From CAWAMR01 sp963783095 (lineage in GTDB: Bacteria; Planctomycetota; Planctomycetia; Gemmatales; Gemmataceae): DNA of 64,000 nt. The notes below the pieces were generated by a model, which had not been told where the DNA came from, ran no database searches, and saw only the letters and a list, made by a program, of their open reading frames with translations. Below, in pieces: positions 16,153 to 25,963 of the stretch; position 1 is the first letter of the stretch, and each line of letters starts with the position of its first letter. Made by a program: the position numbers and the translations under genes. Where the stretch lies: the NCBI GenBank assembly GCA_963783095.1, contig CAWAMR010000001.1, forward strand, positions 620,001 to 684,000. The letters are read 5' to 3'.

Positions 16153-19100
16153 ATGAGCGAGATGTCCCCCGTTGAAGCCATCTTTTTCGCCGCCCTCGAA
16201 AGGCTAACTCCCGCCGAGCAGGCTGCCTACCTCGACGAAGCTTGCACCGACAATCCGGTCCTGCGGGCCAGGGTCGAGAAACTATTGGCCGCTCACCAGA
16301 GCGTCGGGGCTTTCCTCGAACCCGCACCGGCTGAGGAGGTCACCGGGCCGCACCTTGCCAATGGGAAGGCCGCCGAAGTTTCGGCCGCGGTCGCCGGAAC
16401 CATCGTCGCCGGTAAGTACAAGCTCCTGCAACAGATCGGCGAAGGCGGCATGGGCTGCGTCTGGATGGCCGATCAGATCGAACCGGTTAAACGCCGGGTC
16501 GCGGTGAAGCTCATCCGCGTCGAGCGCGGCAGTTCCAAAACCATTCTGTCGCGCTTCGAGGCCGAACGGCAAGCCATCGCCCTGATGGACCACCCGCACA
16601 TCGCCAAATTGCTCGATGCCGGTACCACCGATGCGGGCCGGCCTTACTTCGTCATGGAACTCGTCAAGGGCATCCCGCTCACGGAGTATTGCGACGCCCA
16701 CAGGCTCAGCATCGCCGATCGGCTCAAGCTGTTCATGCAAATCTGCTCGGCGGTGCAACATGCCCATCAGAAGGGGATTATCCACCGTGATCTCAAGCCG
16801 ACCAACATTCTCGTCGAGAGCCACGACGACAAGGCCGTGCCCAAGGTCATCGACTTTGGGCTGGCCAAGGCGAGATCGGGAATGCAACTCACCGAGCATA
16901 CTCTGTTCACGGCGTTCGGCAATGTCATGGGGACACCGCTGTACATGGCCCCGGAGCAGGCGCAATTCAACGCCGTGGACGTGGACACCCGCGCCGACGT
17001 TTATGCGTTGGGCGTGATCCTCTACGAATTGCTCACCGGCACCACACCGCTTATGCGGGAAACGATCAAGAAGGCAGCTTTGGACGAGATGTTGAAGTTG
17101 ATCCGCGAGCAGGAAGCACCGACACCCTCGAGCCGATTGAGCTCGAACGAAGCGAAACCAACCGTGGCAGCGAACCGCCAGATGGAACCCGCCAAGCTTG
17201 GGCGATTTGTGAAGGGCGAACTGGACTGGATCGTGATGAAGTGCCTGGAAAAGGACCGCGGCCGGCGCTACGAGACGGCCAACGGGCTGTCGATGGACAT
17301 CCAGCGCTATCTCGCGGATCGCCGGTCGCCACGGGACCGCCATCGGCCACCTATCGCTTGCGCAAGTTTGTGAAGAAGCATCGCGGGCCGGTGATAGCGG
17401 GGTTGACGGTGATGCTGCTACTGGTGCTGGGCATCGCGGGCACATCCTGGGGGCTGGTTGAGGCACGATCCCAGCGCGACGTAGCGGAAGAGGCACGAAA
17501 GGCGGAAGCCAAGCGAGCCGAGAGCGAACGCCGCGCCAAAGTGGACGCGCAAGCCGCCCGAGACCAAGCGGAAGAGGCACGAAAGGCGGAAGCCAAACGA
17601 GCCGAGAGCGAACGCCGCGCACAAAGAGGATGCGCAAGCTGCCCGCGACAACGAAGCCCGAGAACGCGGTTTCGCCGAGGCAATTGCCGCCTTCGTCAAA
17701 GACGATCTCCTGGCCTTGACCAGCGTCGAAGGGCAGAGCCGGTTTGGCGGCGAAGAGTTGACCCGAAATGCCACGTTACGCGAACTGCTCGATCGGGCGG
17801 CGGACAAACTGAAAGACCGCAAGAACCTGGCCCCGCGCACGGAGGCTGAACTCAATTGGATTATTGGCGTCTCCTATCGCGCAATTGGGGAATACATTCG
17901 GGCGATTCCGTTCCTGGAGCGAAGCGTCGAACTGAATCGCCAAGTGTTCGGTTCGAAAGCACAAGCGACCCTCAACGCGCAAAACAGCCTGGGGGTTGCA
18001 TATAAATCGGCAGGGCAATATCACCGCGCCCTGCCACTCTTCAAGGACACGATCGAGCTCATGAAAACCAAGCTCGGCCCGGATCATCCGGACACGCTGA
18101 GCACGATGGCCAATCTCGCCCTGTTGTATTTGGCTGCCGGAAAGCTGGATCTGGCCCTGCCGCTCGCCGACGAGACGTTTCAGCTCGCTAAAACCAAGCT
18201 TGGCACCGACCATCCCGACACACTTCTCGCCATGTACAGCCTTGCCAGTGCGTATCGAGCTACCGGGAAGCTGGACTTGTCCCTGCCGCTCTTCGAAGAG
18301 ACGTTGAAGCTCATGAAAGCCAATCTTCCACCCGATCATCCCGAAACGCTCACAACAATGGACGAACTCGCTGGAGCGTATTTGGCTACCGGGGAACGGG
18401 AACTGGCCCTGTCGCTCCTGAAGGAGACGTTGAAGCGAAAGAAAGCCAAGTTTGGCCCCGATCACCCCAACACGCTCACCACTATGAACAACCTTGCCGG
18501 TGCGTATCAAGCCGCCGGGAAATTGGATCTATCTCTGCCGCTCTTCAAAGAGACGTTGAAGCTGAGGAGAGCCAAGCTTGGCCCCGATCATCCCGGAACG
18601 CTCACCACCATGAGCAACCTCGCCCTGGCATATGGCGATGCCCAGCAGTTGGATCTGGCTCTGCCGCTTTTCGATCAGACGCTGAAGCTGCAGAGAGCCA
18701 AGCTTGGCCCCGATCATCCCGCCACACTCACTTCTTCGAATAACCTCGCCCGTGCCTACCGGCAACAGAAGCAGCTCGACAAGTCCATCCCGCTTTTCGA
18801 GGACACACTAAAGCTATGTGTGGCCAGACTTGGTGCCGATCATCCCGACACGCTCATCACCATGAACAACCTTGCCGTTGCGTATCACGATGCCAAGAAG
18901 CTAGACTTGGCTCTGCCGCTCTTCGAGGAGACGTTAAAGCTGCAGAAAGCCAAGCTTGGCTCCAAACATCCCGCCACGCTCAGCACCATGCACAGCCTCG
19001 CCTGTGCCTATCAGGCCGGCGGAAAACTGGATCTAGCCCTGCCGCTTTTCGAGGAGACGTTAAAAGTGCAGAAAGCCAAGCTTGGTGCGGATCATGCCGA

Positions 19101-19857
19101 GACGCACCGCGCCATGAACAACCTCGCCTTTGCCTATTGGCAAGGCAAGCGACTCGACAAGTCTATCCCGCTGTTCGAGGAGACTTTGAAGTGTCATGGG
19201 GCGAAGTTTGGGCGGGAGTACCCCGAGACCCTAATGATCGTCGCGAACCTCGGCGTGAACTACAAAGACGCAGGTCGATTTGCGGAAGCGATTCCGCTGC
19301 TTGAAGAGGCTTATCGGGCCGCGAATAAATACCCGAACCTTCGCGCGTTCGAACCGCAATTGATCGATGCCTACACGAAGGCGGGCGAATACGCCAAGCT
19401 CGCCAACTTGCTTCGCGAACAGTTGCCCGATACTCGAAAAACGCTGCCCAAGGACAGCCCCCAACTGGCTGGTCTGCTTGCCCAGATCGGCATGGCTTTC
19501 CTAGAGCAGAATAAATGGGCCGAGGCCGAGCCGCTCCTCCGCGAGTGCCTGGCCATCCGCGAGAAGACGCAGGCCGACTCCTGGACAACGTTCAACACGA
19601 ATTCGATGCTCGGCACAGCGCTATTCGGGCCAGAAGAAATACACCGATGCCGAGCCGCTTTTACTCGCCGGCTACGAGGGGATGAAAAAGCGCGAGAAGT
19701 CGATTCCGCCGCAGGGCAGCATTCGCATCCGTGAAGCGATCGATCGACTGGTGCAGCTTTACGAGGCAACCAGCAAGAAGGACGACGCGGCCAAGTGGCG
19801 GTATCGGAGTTGGCGAAGTACCCGGAAGTCGCTCCGATGCCACGCGAAAAGAAGTAA
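16153..19857 (+). CDS. Ser/Thr protein kinase with TPR repeats, copy 2
   Basis: The kinase domain is intact: IGEGGMGCVW, VAVKLIRVE, IIHRDLKPTNILVE, KVIDFGLAK, GTPLYMAPEQ. A membrane helix (LTVMLLLVLGIAGTSWGLVE), a basic/acidic coiled segment with a 17-residue internal duplication (ARKAEAKRAESERRA twice) and about ten 42-residue kinesin-light-chain TPRs follow (LGPDHPDTLSTMANLALLYL and variants). The TPR part is one clean 2-kb frame. Frame changes occur near 17317, 17626, 19625 and 19805; the last one mirrors that of copy 1. The kinase probably faces the cytosol and the TPRs the other side of the membrane. It lies just downstream of the ECF sigma factor gene, forming an ECF-STK signalling module. 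Confidence 0.88.
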
Positions 19858-19912
19858 CCCTGCCGATTTACTCGCCCAAAAGGATTCACAGAAGGGAACC
19901 CGGCAATTTAGA

Positions 19913-20089
19913 ATGGTTGAGGTGATCGGAGCAACCGAAGGAGATCTCCGTCGGCAGAAACTTCGCATCGGCACAAGGGATCTGAAAATCGCAGCAACCG
20001 CGTTCGTCACGCACGCACTTCTGCTATCCGCCAACCGAAGCGACTTCCAACAAGTGCCGGGCTTGCGAGTGGAGAATTGGCTGGACTGA
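19913..20089 (+). pseudogene. C-terminal remnant of a VapC-like PIN-domain toxin
   Basis: The last 40 residues (DLKIAATAFVTHALLLSANR, then SDFQQVPGLRVENWLD) match the end of VapC toxins, where D-x-IAATA and N-x-x-DF-x-x-VPGL-x-x-x-W are conserved; the Asp residues belong to the PIN metal site. The first two thirds of a PIN domain and any VapB antitoxin are absent. The frame is continuous with the alternative-frame tail of kinase 2. This is a degraded toxin-antitoxin relic, not an active toxin. Confidence 0.6.
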
Positions 20090-20221
20090 TGCAGCGAAAG
20101 AGGCTGACCTCGGCGAGGGGCTTCCATTCGTCAAAGAAATCCTGGCATGAGTTGATTCGCTCGTGCTGATTGTAATACACTGGATTCGCGGGACATGCAT
20201 TCGTACTCCGGGAGGATAGCC

Positions 20222-21277
20222 ATGTTGTTGCCGATCTTCATGACCGCCCTGGCCATCGCCGGTGGGCCTGCGCCCGCTGCCGACAGATCACCGTCACGCG
20301 AAGCCATTCAACAGGCTATCGAGCGCAGCCTATTGTTCCTGGAGAAGAGCGCTGGGGATTGGAAGAACGGCAACAATCAGGTGGGAGCCGATCACGGCCG
20401 GCCGATCCTGGTCAAAGGGACACAAGCTGCCTGCGCATCCTGCCATCATGTGCCGATGACCGTCTGGTGCATGACCGAGGCCAAGAATCACGGCTTCGCG
20501 GTCAACGACAAGACTCTGGACGAGTTCCGCCACTGGTCGCTGACGCCCTATCTGAAGAACCCCGACCTTCAGCCGTTTGCTCAGGACAAGTTTAACGGCG
20601 CGAAGACGAGCCTGAATACGATTTACCTGTTCTGCCCCTTTGTTTGCCGCCCAGTCTCTGGACGAACAGGCGACCGAGGCATTGCAGAAATTCTCGGCCC
20701 ACCTCATGGCCAAGCAGGAAAAAGATGGTTCCTGGAAATCGGGCCGGACCGGTTATGAACCGCCCATCGGCGACTCGGGCGAAGTCTTGACGATGCAGGC
20801 CGTGCTGGTGTTGTCGGCCGCGGCAGCAGAAGGGCCTGGCCGGGGAAGGCTGGGCCGGAAAGCCGCGACCGGGCGCTGGCCTGGCTGCGGAAGAACAAGC
20901 TCGGCGACAGCAATCAGTCGACTATTCTTCAAATCGCAAATCGCCCAGCCCTTCGGCAAGTCGGCTGAAGTACGTGCGCTGGTGAAGCAACTCCTGAAGA
21001 CGCAGAACGCCGACGGCGGCTGGAGCCAGCTCAAGGATCGTCCCGGCGACGCCCTGGCCACGGGGCAAACCTTGTATCGTGCTCACCTCAACCGGCACCG
21101 ATGCCCGAGAACCCGGCGATTCAGCGCGGCCAGGCTTTCCTGATGCGAACGCAGTCCAAGGACGGCTCGTGGTGGGTTCCATCCCGAGATAAGGGCCGAA
21201 AGGGCCTGGCCATCAGTCACTATGGTTCGGGCTGGGCCACCCTGGGCCTGATCAGCACTTTGAAGAACGCGAAATAG
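20222..21277 (+). CDS. Squalene-cyclase/prenyltransferase-like secreted protein with CxxCH motif (frameshifted)
   Basis: GGAGG six bases before ATG 20222 and a signal peptide (MLLPIFMTALAIAGGPAPAA) fix the start. The fold is the alpha/alpha barrel of terpene cyclases and prenyltransferases, with repeat signatures KQEKDGSWKSGR, TQNADGGWSQLKDRP and RTQSKDGSWWVPSR. Near residue 70 there is ACASCHHVPMTVWCM, a c-type haem-binding CxxCH. Conserved sequence changes frame near 20630, 20845, 20960 and 21080; the restored length is about 350 aa, half of a true squalene-hopene cyclase, and the catalytic DxDD motif was not seen. It is therefore probably an exported barrel protein and not a hopanoid synthase. 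Confidence 0.7.
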
Positions 21278-21322
21278 ATATGTGCTACCCGGATCGATCT
21301 TTCATCGCGGAGGTCGGTCCTG

Positions 21323-21403
21323 ACATCCCGATCGGCATAAACGCAACGAGACGGCAGTCTGGCGCAGTTGAGATTCTCAACCCGTCGGATTGCCGTCTCG
21401 CAG
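21323..21403. repeat. Imperfect hairpin in intergenic gap
   Basis: GAGACGGCA near 21343 pairs with TGCCGTCTC near 21395 in the gap between the convergent cyclase-like gene and the Gly/Tyr-rich gene. It could end transcription on either strand; no T tract is evident. Confidence 0.4.
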
Positions 21404-21434
21404 TTAGCTTCGGATGATGCCAACCTTCAATCGG

Positions 21435-21734
21435 TTAGCGGTAGCGGCGATAGTAAGGATGGTAGTAGCCGTAGCCGCCATAGTAAGGGCGATAGAGCGG
21501 AGCGACACCAACCCCGACTCCGATCGCCGGCCGAATTCCCACCCCCACGTTCACACCCGGCGCGACATAGGGTACAGCAGGATACACAACCGCAGGAGGG
21601 GCATAATAGGGAGCATAGGGTACACCGACGCCCACGCTCACTCCCGGAGTCCTGACGATAATCTGCACATCGGCCGAGGCTTCTGCGAAGAGCAGGCCAA
21701 GCACCGCAACGGTACTCAAAATCATGCATTTCAT
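21435..21734 (-). CDS. Small secreted Gly/Tyr/Val-rich protein
   Basis: 99 aa with a signal peptide (MKCMILSTVAVLGLLFAEAS) and a low-complexity mature part: PYAPYYAPPAVVYPAVPY, PGVNVGVGIRPAIGVGVGV and a Tyr-rich end (YRPYYGGYGYYHPYYRRYR). GGGAG sits seven to eight bases before ATG 21734. Similar short Tyr/Gly/Pro-rich exported proteins are frequent in planctomycetes. A cell-envelope or matrix role is plausible, but nothing is established. The gene at 28059-28382 is a paralogue in composition and architecture. Confidence 0.75.
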   Translation of the reverse strand: MKCMILSTVAVLGLLFAEASADVQIIVRTPGVSVGVGVPYAPYYAPPAVVYPAVPYVAPGVNVGVGIRPAIGVGVGVAPLYRPYYGGYGYYHPYYRRYR

Positions 21735-22197
21735 ATCTTATCTCCCAATTGGTCCGGATCGCGAAAACCCGACTGCGAAATCCTTCACTTGGGTTTCGGG
21801 CCTCGTCACCGGGTGAGTCTAAAAACTATACGTCAGATGAACCCCTGCTTGCTTGCAAAAGACGGTTTTTCTCCTTGTTCTCTCACAAATCCCATTCTCT
21901 CAAATCATTGAAAAATCAAACCGTCATATATTCACAATTCTGTCAAGCAAAGAGAGATTCTCCAACCCTTCCAAATTGAACATAACTACTCCGTCGGTCC
22001 CACGCAACTCCAAAGGACTCACAATCCGCATCATTCATATCTTCGGGTGCCCGACTGCACCCGATTATCCGTTACAGTGTCGCAATGTCTTCGCCGTAGA
22101 GGTTGAACTGAATGATCTCGAGCTTGAACACTGAACACTGTTTTTTTGAATCCTTCTGGCTCCGAGCGCATCGAATGGTGAAAGGGAGGATAGTACT
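21735..22197. other. AT-richer promoter region between divergent genes
   Basis: This 463-bp gap lies between the Gly/Tyr-rich gene (minus) and the pirin gene (plus). A perfect hairpin TCGGGTGC-CCGACT-GCACCCGA is at 22043-22064. At 22126-22147 two ACACTGA-type heptads are followed by TTTTTTT. Composition is markedly AT-richer than neighbouring genes, as expected for promoters, but no clear consensus pair was recognised. Confidence 0.5.
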
Positions 22198-22896
22198 ATG
22201 ATTGCCATTCGACCGGCAGAAAAACGCGGCGTCACGCAAATCGATTGGCTCGATAGCCGGCACTCGTTCTCGTTCGGCGATTACGTCGATCGCGCAAACA
22301 TGGGGTTCGGCCCGCTTCGGGTCATTAACGACGATCGCGTCGCCGCAGGTGGCGGGTTCGGAACTCATCCCCACCGCGATATGGAGATCCTGACCTATGT
22401 CTTGTCGGGAGCGCTCGAACATAAGGACAGCATGGGTACGGGATCGATCATTCGTCCCGGCGATGTCCAGCGCATGACCGCAGGAACCGGTGTTACGCAC
22501 AGCGAGTTTAACCCCTCGACGACCGAAAGCGTTCATTTGCTGCAAATCTGGGTCTTTCCCGAGAAGAGAGGCTTGACTCCCAGTTATGCTCAGAAGTCGT
22601 TCACGGCCAAGGACAGGCAAGGCCGGCTGTGTTTGGTAGCAAGCAAAGAGGGCAGAGAAGGATCGGTGTCGTGGCAGCAGGATGCCGATCTCTACGTGGC
22701 GCAACTGACAAGAGGAGAGAAAGCAACCCACACTTTCCGAACCGGACGTCTCGGCTGGGTGCAAGTCGCAACGGGAGTTGTGCTATTGAACGGTCAACGT
22801 CTCAAGGCCGGTGACGGTGCGGCCATTCGGGATGAAGATTCGATCGAGTTGGTTGGAGTCGATACGGGCGAAGTGTTGCTTTTCGATATGAAGTAA
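22198..22896 (+). CDS. Pirin family protein (bicupin)
   Basis: 232 aa, intact, beginning MIAIRPAEKRGVTQIDWLDS; GGGAGG precedes ATG 22198. The metal ligands of pirins are all present: His57 and His59 in GTHPHRDMEILTYVLSG, His101 and Glu103 in GTGVTHSEFN. The N-terminal cupin signature (HSFSFGDY...GFGPLRVINDD) and the C-terminal cupin half (GWVQVATGVVLLNGQRLKAG) fit the YhaK/YhhW type, some members of which have quercetin dioxygenase activity; the native substrate is unknown. The protein is cytosolic, with no signal peptide. It stands alone, with no transporter or regulator nearby. Confidence 0.92.
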   Translation: MIAIRPAEKRGVTQIDWLDSRHSFSFGDYVDRANMGFGPLRVINDDRVAAGGGFGTHPHRDMEILTYVLSGALEHKDSMGTGSIIRPGDVQRMTAGTGVTHSEFNPSTTESVHLLQIWVFPEKRGLTPSYAQKSFTAKDRQGRLCLVASKEGREGSVSWQQDADLYVAQLTRGEKATHTFRTGRLGWVQVATGVVLLNGQRLKAGDGAAIRDEDSIELVGVDTGEVLLFDMK

Positions 22897-23206
22897 GGGT
22901 TTCGGATTGCGAACCATTCCTTTTACAAAACCACCTCTTTGTTTAGCCATGGAATTCGCGATCCGATTATTCACACTTCCACATCGTCAGAGCCGTTTCT
23001 GGGTTATCGAATCAATCATGGAACAGTCTTCCTCCCTTCCTCAAAGAACCTGATCTTACGATCTACAAGAATCTGAACTCGCTTCGATCCTTTACAACTA
23101 TATTTCCTTGTTTTCCGAATTTTGGCACCGAAGCAGTTGGGACAGCAATACCGAAATTCTCCAACTAAGCGGCAGTTTACTTGAAAACTCGCCAACCAAA
23201 AAAAGA
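22897..23206. other. Gene-free gap between convergent genes
   Basis: About 310 bases after the pirin stop. Short frames here have no recognisable product and no ribosome sites. Nothing was found except the terminator at its right edge. Confidence 0.5.
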
Positions 23207-23232
23207 CGTTCCCACGGAAAGCCGTGGGAACG
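23198..23232 (-). terminator. Rho-independent terminator of the DUF1549/DUF1553 gene
   Basis: On the minus strand a perfect 11-bp stem (CGTTCCCACGG at 23207-23217 with its complement at 23222-23232, four-base loop) is followed by TCTTTTTTTGG. It begins 31 bp after the stop at 23264. The stem shares the TTCCCACG word with the inverted repeat at 10778. Confidence 0.85.
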
Positions 23233-23263
23233 CGAGGAGAACCGCATTTAACGTCCACTTACG

Positions 23264-25795
23264 TTACTGATTGAATACAAACTCTTTCGTGTTCAGCAGT
23301 GCCCACAAGATGTTCTCGTAAGCCACTTGCTTCGTTTTCTCGTGCTTCTTGAGGTGTTGAAGCGCCACTTTCATGTCGTTGTCGCTCGGCTTGCGAGCGA
23401 ATGCCCACAAGAACAGGTCTTCGACCTTTTCCGCATCGGACCGGGTGTCCTTGGCATTCGCAAGAGCGCTCGCCCGCGCACCGCCGCGCGATAACTTGCC
23501 CTGAATCTCATCCGAATTCAACAGGTGCAGCGCCTGGGCCAGGTTCGCTTCGCTGACCCGCTCGCATTCGCAAGCGCTGATGCGCTGGGGACGCCCAAAA
23601 ACGTCGAGGAAGTAAGACTGGTACGACTCATCGGGTAACTGGATCGCTCGCTTGGGTGCGAAGCGATCGCTGGGCAGACCGCCGAATTGCGTCGGGCTGT
23701 CGGTTACTTGACATACGGCGTCCAGCAACACTTCCGCGCTGAGCGCTTCGGATAGTATCGAGCATAAGCCTGCTTGTCGTTCTTGTTGAACTCGTTAGGA
23801 ATCGCCGACAGTTGATACGTTCGGCTCTTCGTGATCGTCTTCACCAACGACTTCAGACTGAACTTGTTATCGACAAAGTTCTTCGCCAGAGCATCAAGCA
23901 ATTCGGGATTCGACGGTGGGTTCGTCACGCGCATGTCATCGATCGGATCGACGATACCGCGACCAAAGAAGTGTGCCCAATAACGATTGGCAACCGCTTT
24001 GGCAAAGAATGGGTTCTTCGTGTCAACCATCCAATCGACGAGCTTCTGTCGAGGGTCTTCATCCGAACCGATAATCATTGGCTCGCCGTCGAGCGGTTTG
24101 ATCGGTGCAGCTTGACCCGTGCGCTTGTTGTTCACGTTTCCGTTCGGCCTGCTGAAAATGACCTGTTCCGTACCTGCTTGCTGCGCCGCCGATTACGGGA
24201 ACCTGCTTCCTGCCGACGCGTCCAAAGAACGCCGCCAGGCCCCAGTAATCGTCCTGACTCCACTTTTCGTAAGGATGATGGTGGCACTGGGCACACGCGA
24301 TTCGCAATCCCAAAAACACCTGTGCGGTGTCATCCACGAATTGCTCGGGGTCTTTCAAATCCTTGTACCACACGGTCGGCGGATTGTTGCTTTCGTCGCC
24401 CGTTGCACCAAGAATTGCCCGCACAAACTGGTCGTAAGGCATATCCCTGGAGACGGTCTCGCGAATCCAGTTGTGGAAAGCGAAAGTACCCTGTGCTCGC
24501 TTGGCAGCATCGCCATCGCGGCCTCGCTTCACACGCAGAATGTCGGCCCACTTGTTGGCAAAGTAGAAGGAGAATTCCGGTGAATCGACGAGTGCATCGA
24601 TCAACTTCTCGCGTTTCTTGGGATCCTTGTCGCCGAGGAAGGTTTTGATCTGGGTCGGGTTGGGCAGAGTGCCGGTCAGATCGAGATAGACGCGGCGAAT
24701 AAATATCTCGTCGCTGCACAGTTCCGAGGGAGCGATGCCAAGCTCCTTCCACTTCTTGGAAGTGCTCAGATCGACAACGGTCTGTTGCGGGAATTGCCAT
24801 TCCGGAACCTTGCTGCCGAGGGGCACAGAAGCTCGGAACGTCGCAACGTGACCGCGATAGCGAGCCATGATGGCTGCCTGTCCGCTCAACCCAAGTGTCG
24901 AAACTAACCCATTGGGATCGACGGTGGCGATGTCCTGATCGTTACTGTCGTATTGGGCTCGGCGCGTGATGTCCTCGATCGTGTCATCGCTGTAATGAGC
25001 ATAAACCGCGAATTGTTGTTTGCTGTGCCGGCTCATAATCCGTTGTTCCGGATACATGGTTATCTTGGTGACAACGGGGTCGGTCGGCAGTCCGAACGGT
25101 GAACCCGATGCGATCCAGCGCCGAACGATTCGGTATTCATCCGAATCCTTCTCCATCTTCTTGCCGCCGCCATGAGGGGCTGCGCCGATGGCTTTAAGAA
25201 GCAACAGGCTCGATTCCGGCGAGGCCGGCATGAGCCGACGGCCCCGCGCCTCTTTCACCAACGTCATGAAATCCAGTTCGGGATCGAAGCCGAGCAACGA
25301 CAATTTGAACCCGTTCTGTCCGCTGGCTTTGCCGTGACAACCGCCGGAATTGCAGCCTAGCTTGGTGAAGACCGGAACAACCTGGTTGCCGAAATTGATC
25401 GGCAGATTCTCACCGACATGAACGGTGCTCACAGGCACCTTCACGGTCTTGCCTGCGAAACTCGCTGTGATCTCCGTGGCTCCATTCTCTCTCGGAATGA
25501 TTTTCCCAAGGCTGGTCACGCGAACCGTTTTACCATCTGCGACAGAATACTGAGCATCGCCGGTGAGATCGAACAATCTTCCATCGGTCAGAGTGGCCGT
25601 GAGGATCAGTTGAGCGGCCTCATCGCCGCCGTTGAGGGCGACCTTGGTCGGATAGATGGCCAAACTTTGGATCTCGGCAGGTTTTGGCAAAGGGGCAATT
25701 GTTGGCACCTGATCGGCGGCGGAGAGCTGCGATGCAGGAGCGAGAATACTTGTCAAAGCGAGCAAAAGAGGCCAACGGGAAATCTTGGTTGGCAT
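23264..25795 (-). CDS. DUF1549/DUF1553 cytochrome-type protein with Ig-like domain (two frameshifts)
   Basis: Signal peptide (MPTKISRWPLLLALTSILAP), a BIG2-like Ig domain (VALNGGDEAAQLILTATLTD), a planctomycete cytochrome-c-like motif CNSGGCHGKASGQNGFKLSL, a second Ig-like segment, then DUF1549 (FIRRVYLDLTGTLPNPTQIK) with CAQCHHHPYEKWSQDDYWGL, and DUF1553 (NRYWAHFFGRGIVDPIDDMR to the end). The first haem-like motif is CxxxCH, the second CxxCH. Frame changes near 24175 and 23720 break an otherwise complete protein of about 843 aa. These exported proteins usually pair with a DUF1501 gene, not found here. Their role is unproven; polysaccharide or sulfatase-linked redox work is commonly guessed. 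Confidence 0.88.
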
Positions 25796-25963
25796 AAGTG
25801 AATCTCCCCTGAAGGTGAGAATGGAGGTAGGCTAGTTTGAGGTAGGTCAATCAGCAGACGATTTTATTGTTGCGTGAAAGGACAGCAAGTGCAAGCGCGA
25901 AGTTTGAATTGTTGAAAAAGACTTCCGCTATTCCAAATTCTGGCAGCGATTCTCTTGCGACCG

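Noticed and set aside
18000..19250. A 126-bp tandem DNA repeat that might be a minisatellite or mobile element
   Set aside because: It encodes diverged 42-residue kinesin-light-chain TPRs in one clean frame; the period is that of the protein repeat.
20222..21277. Annotation as squalene-hopene cyclase
   Set aside because: Half the usual length, no DxDD motif seen, and a signal peptide plus CxxCH, none of which fits a hopanoid synthase.
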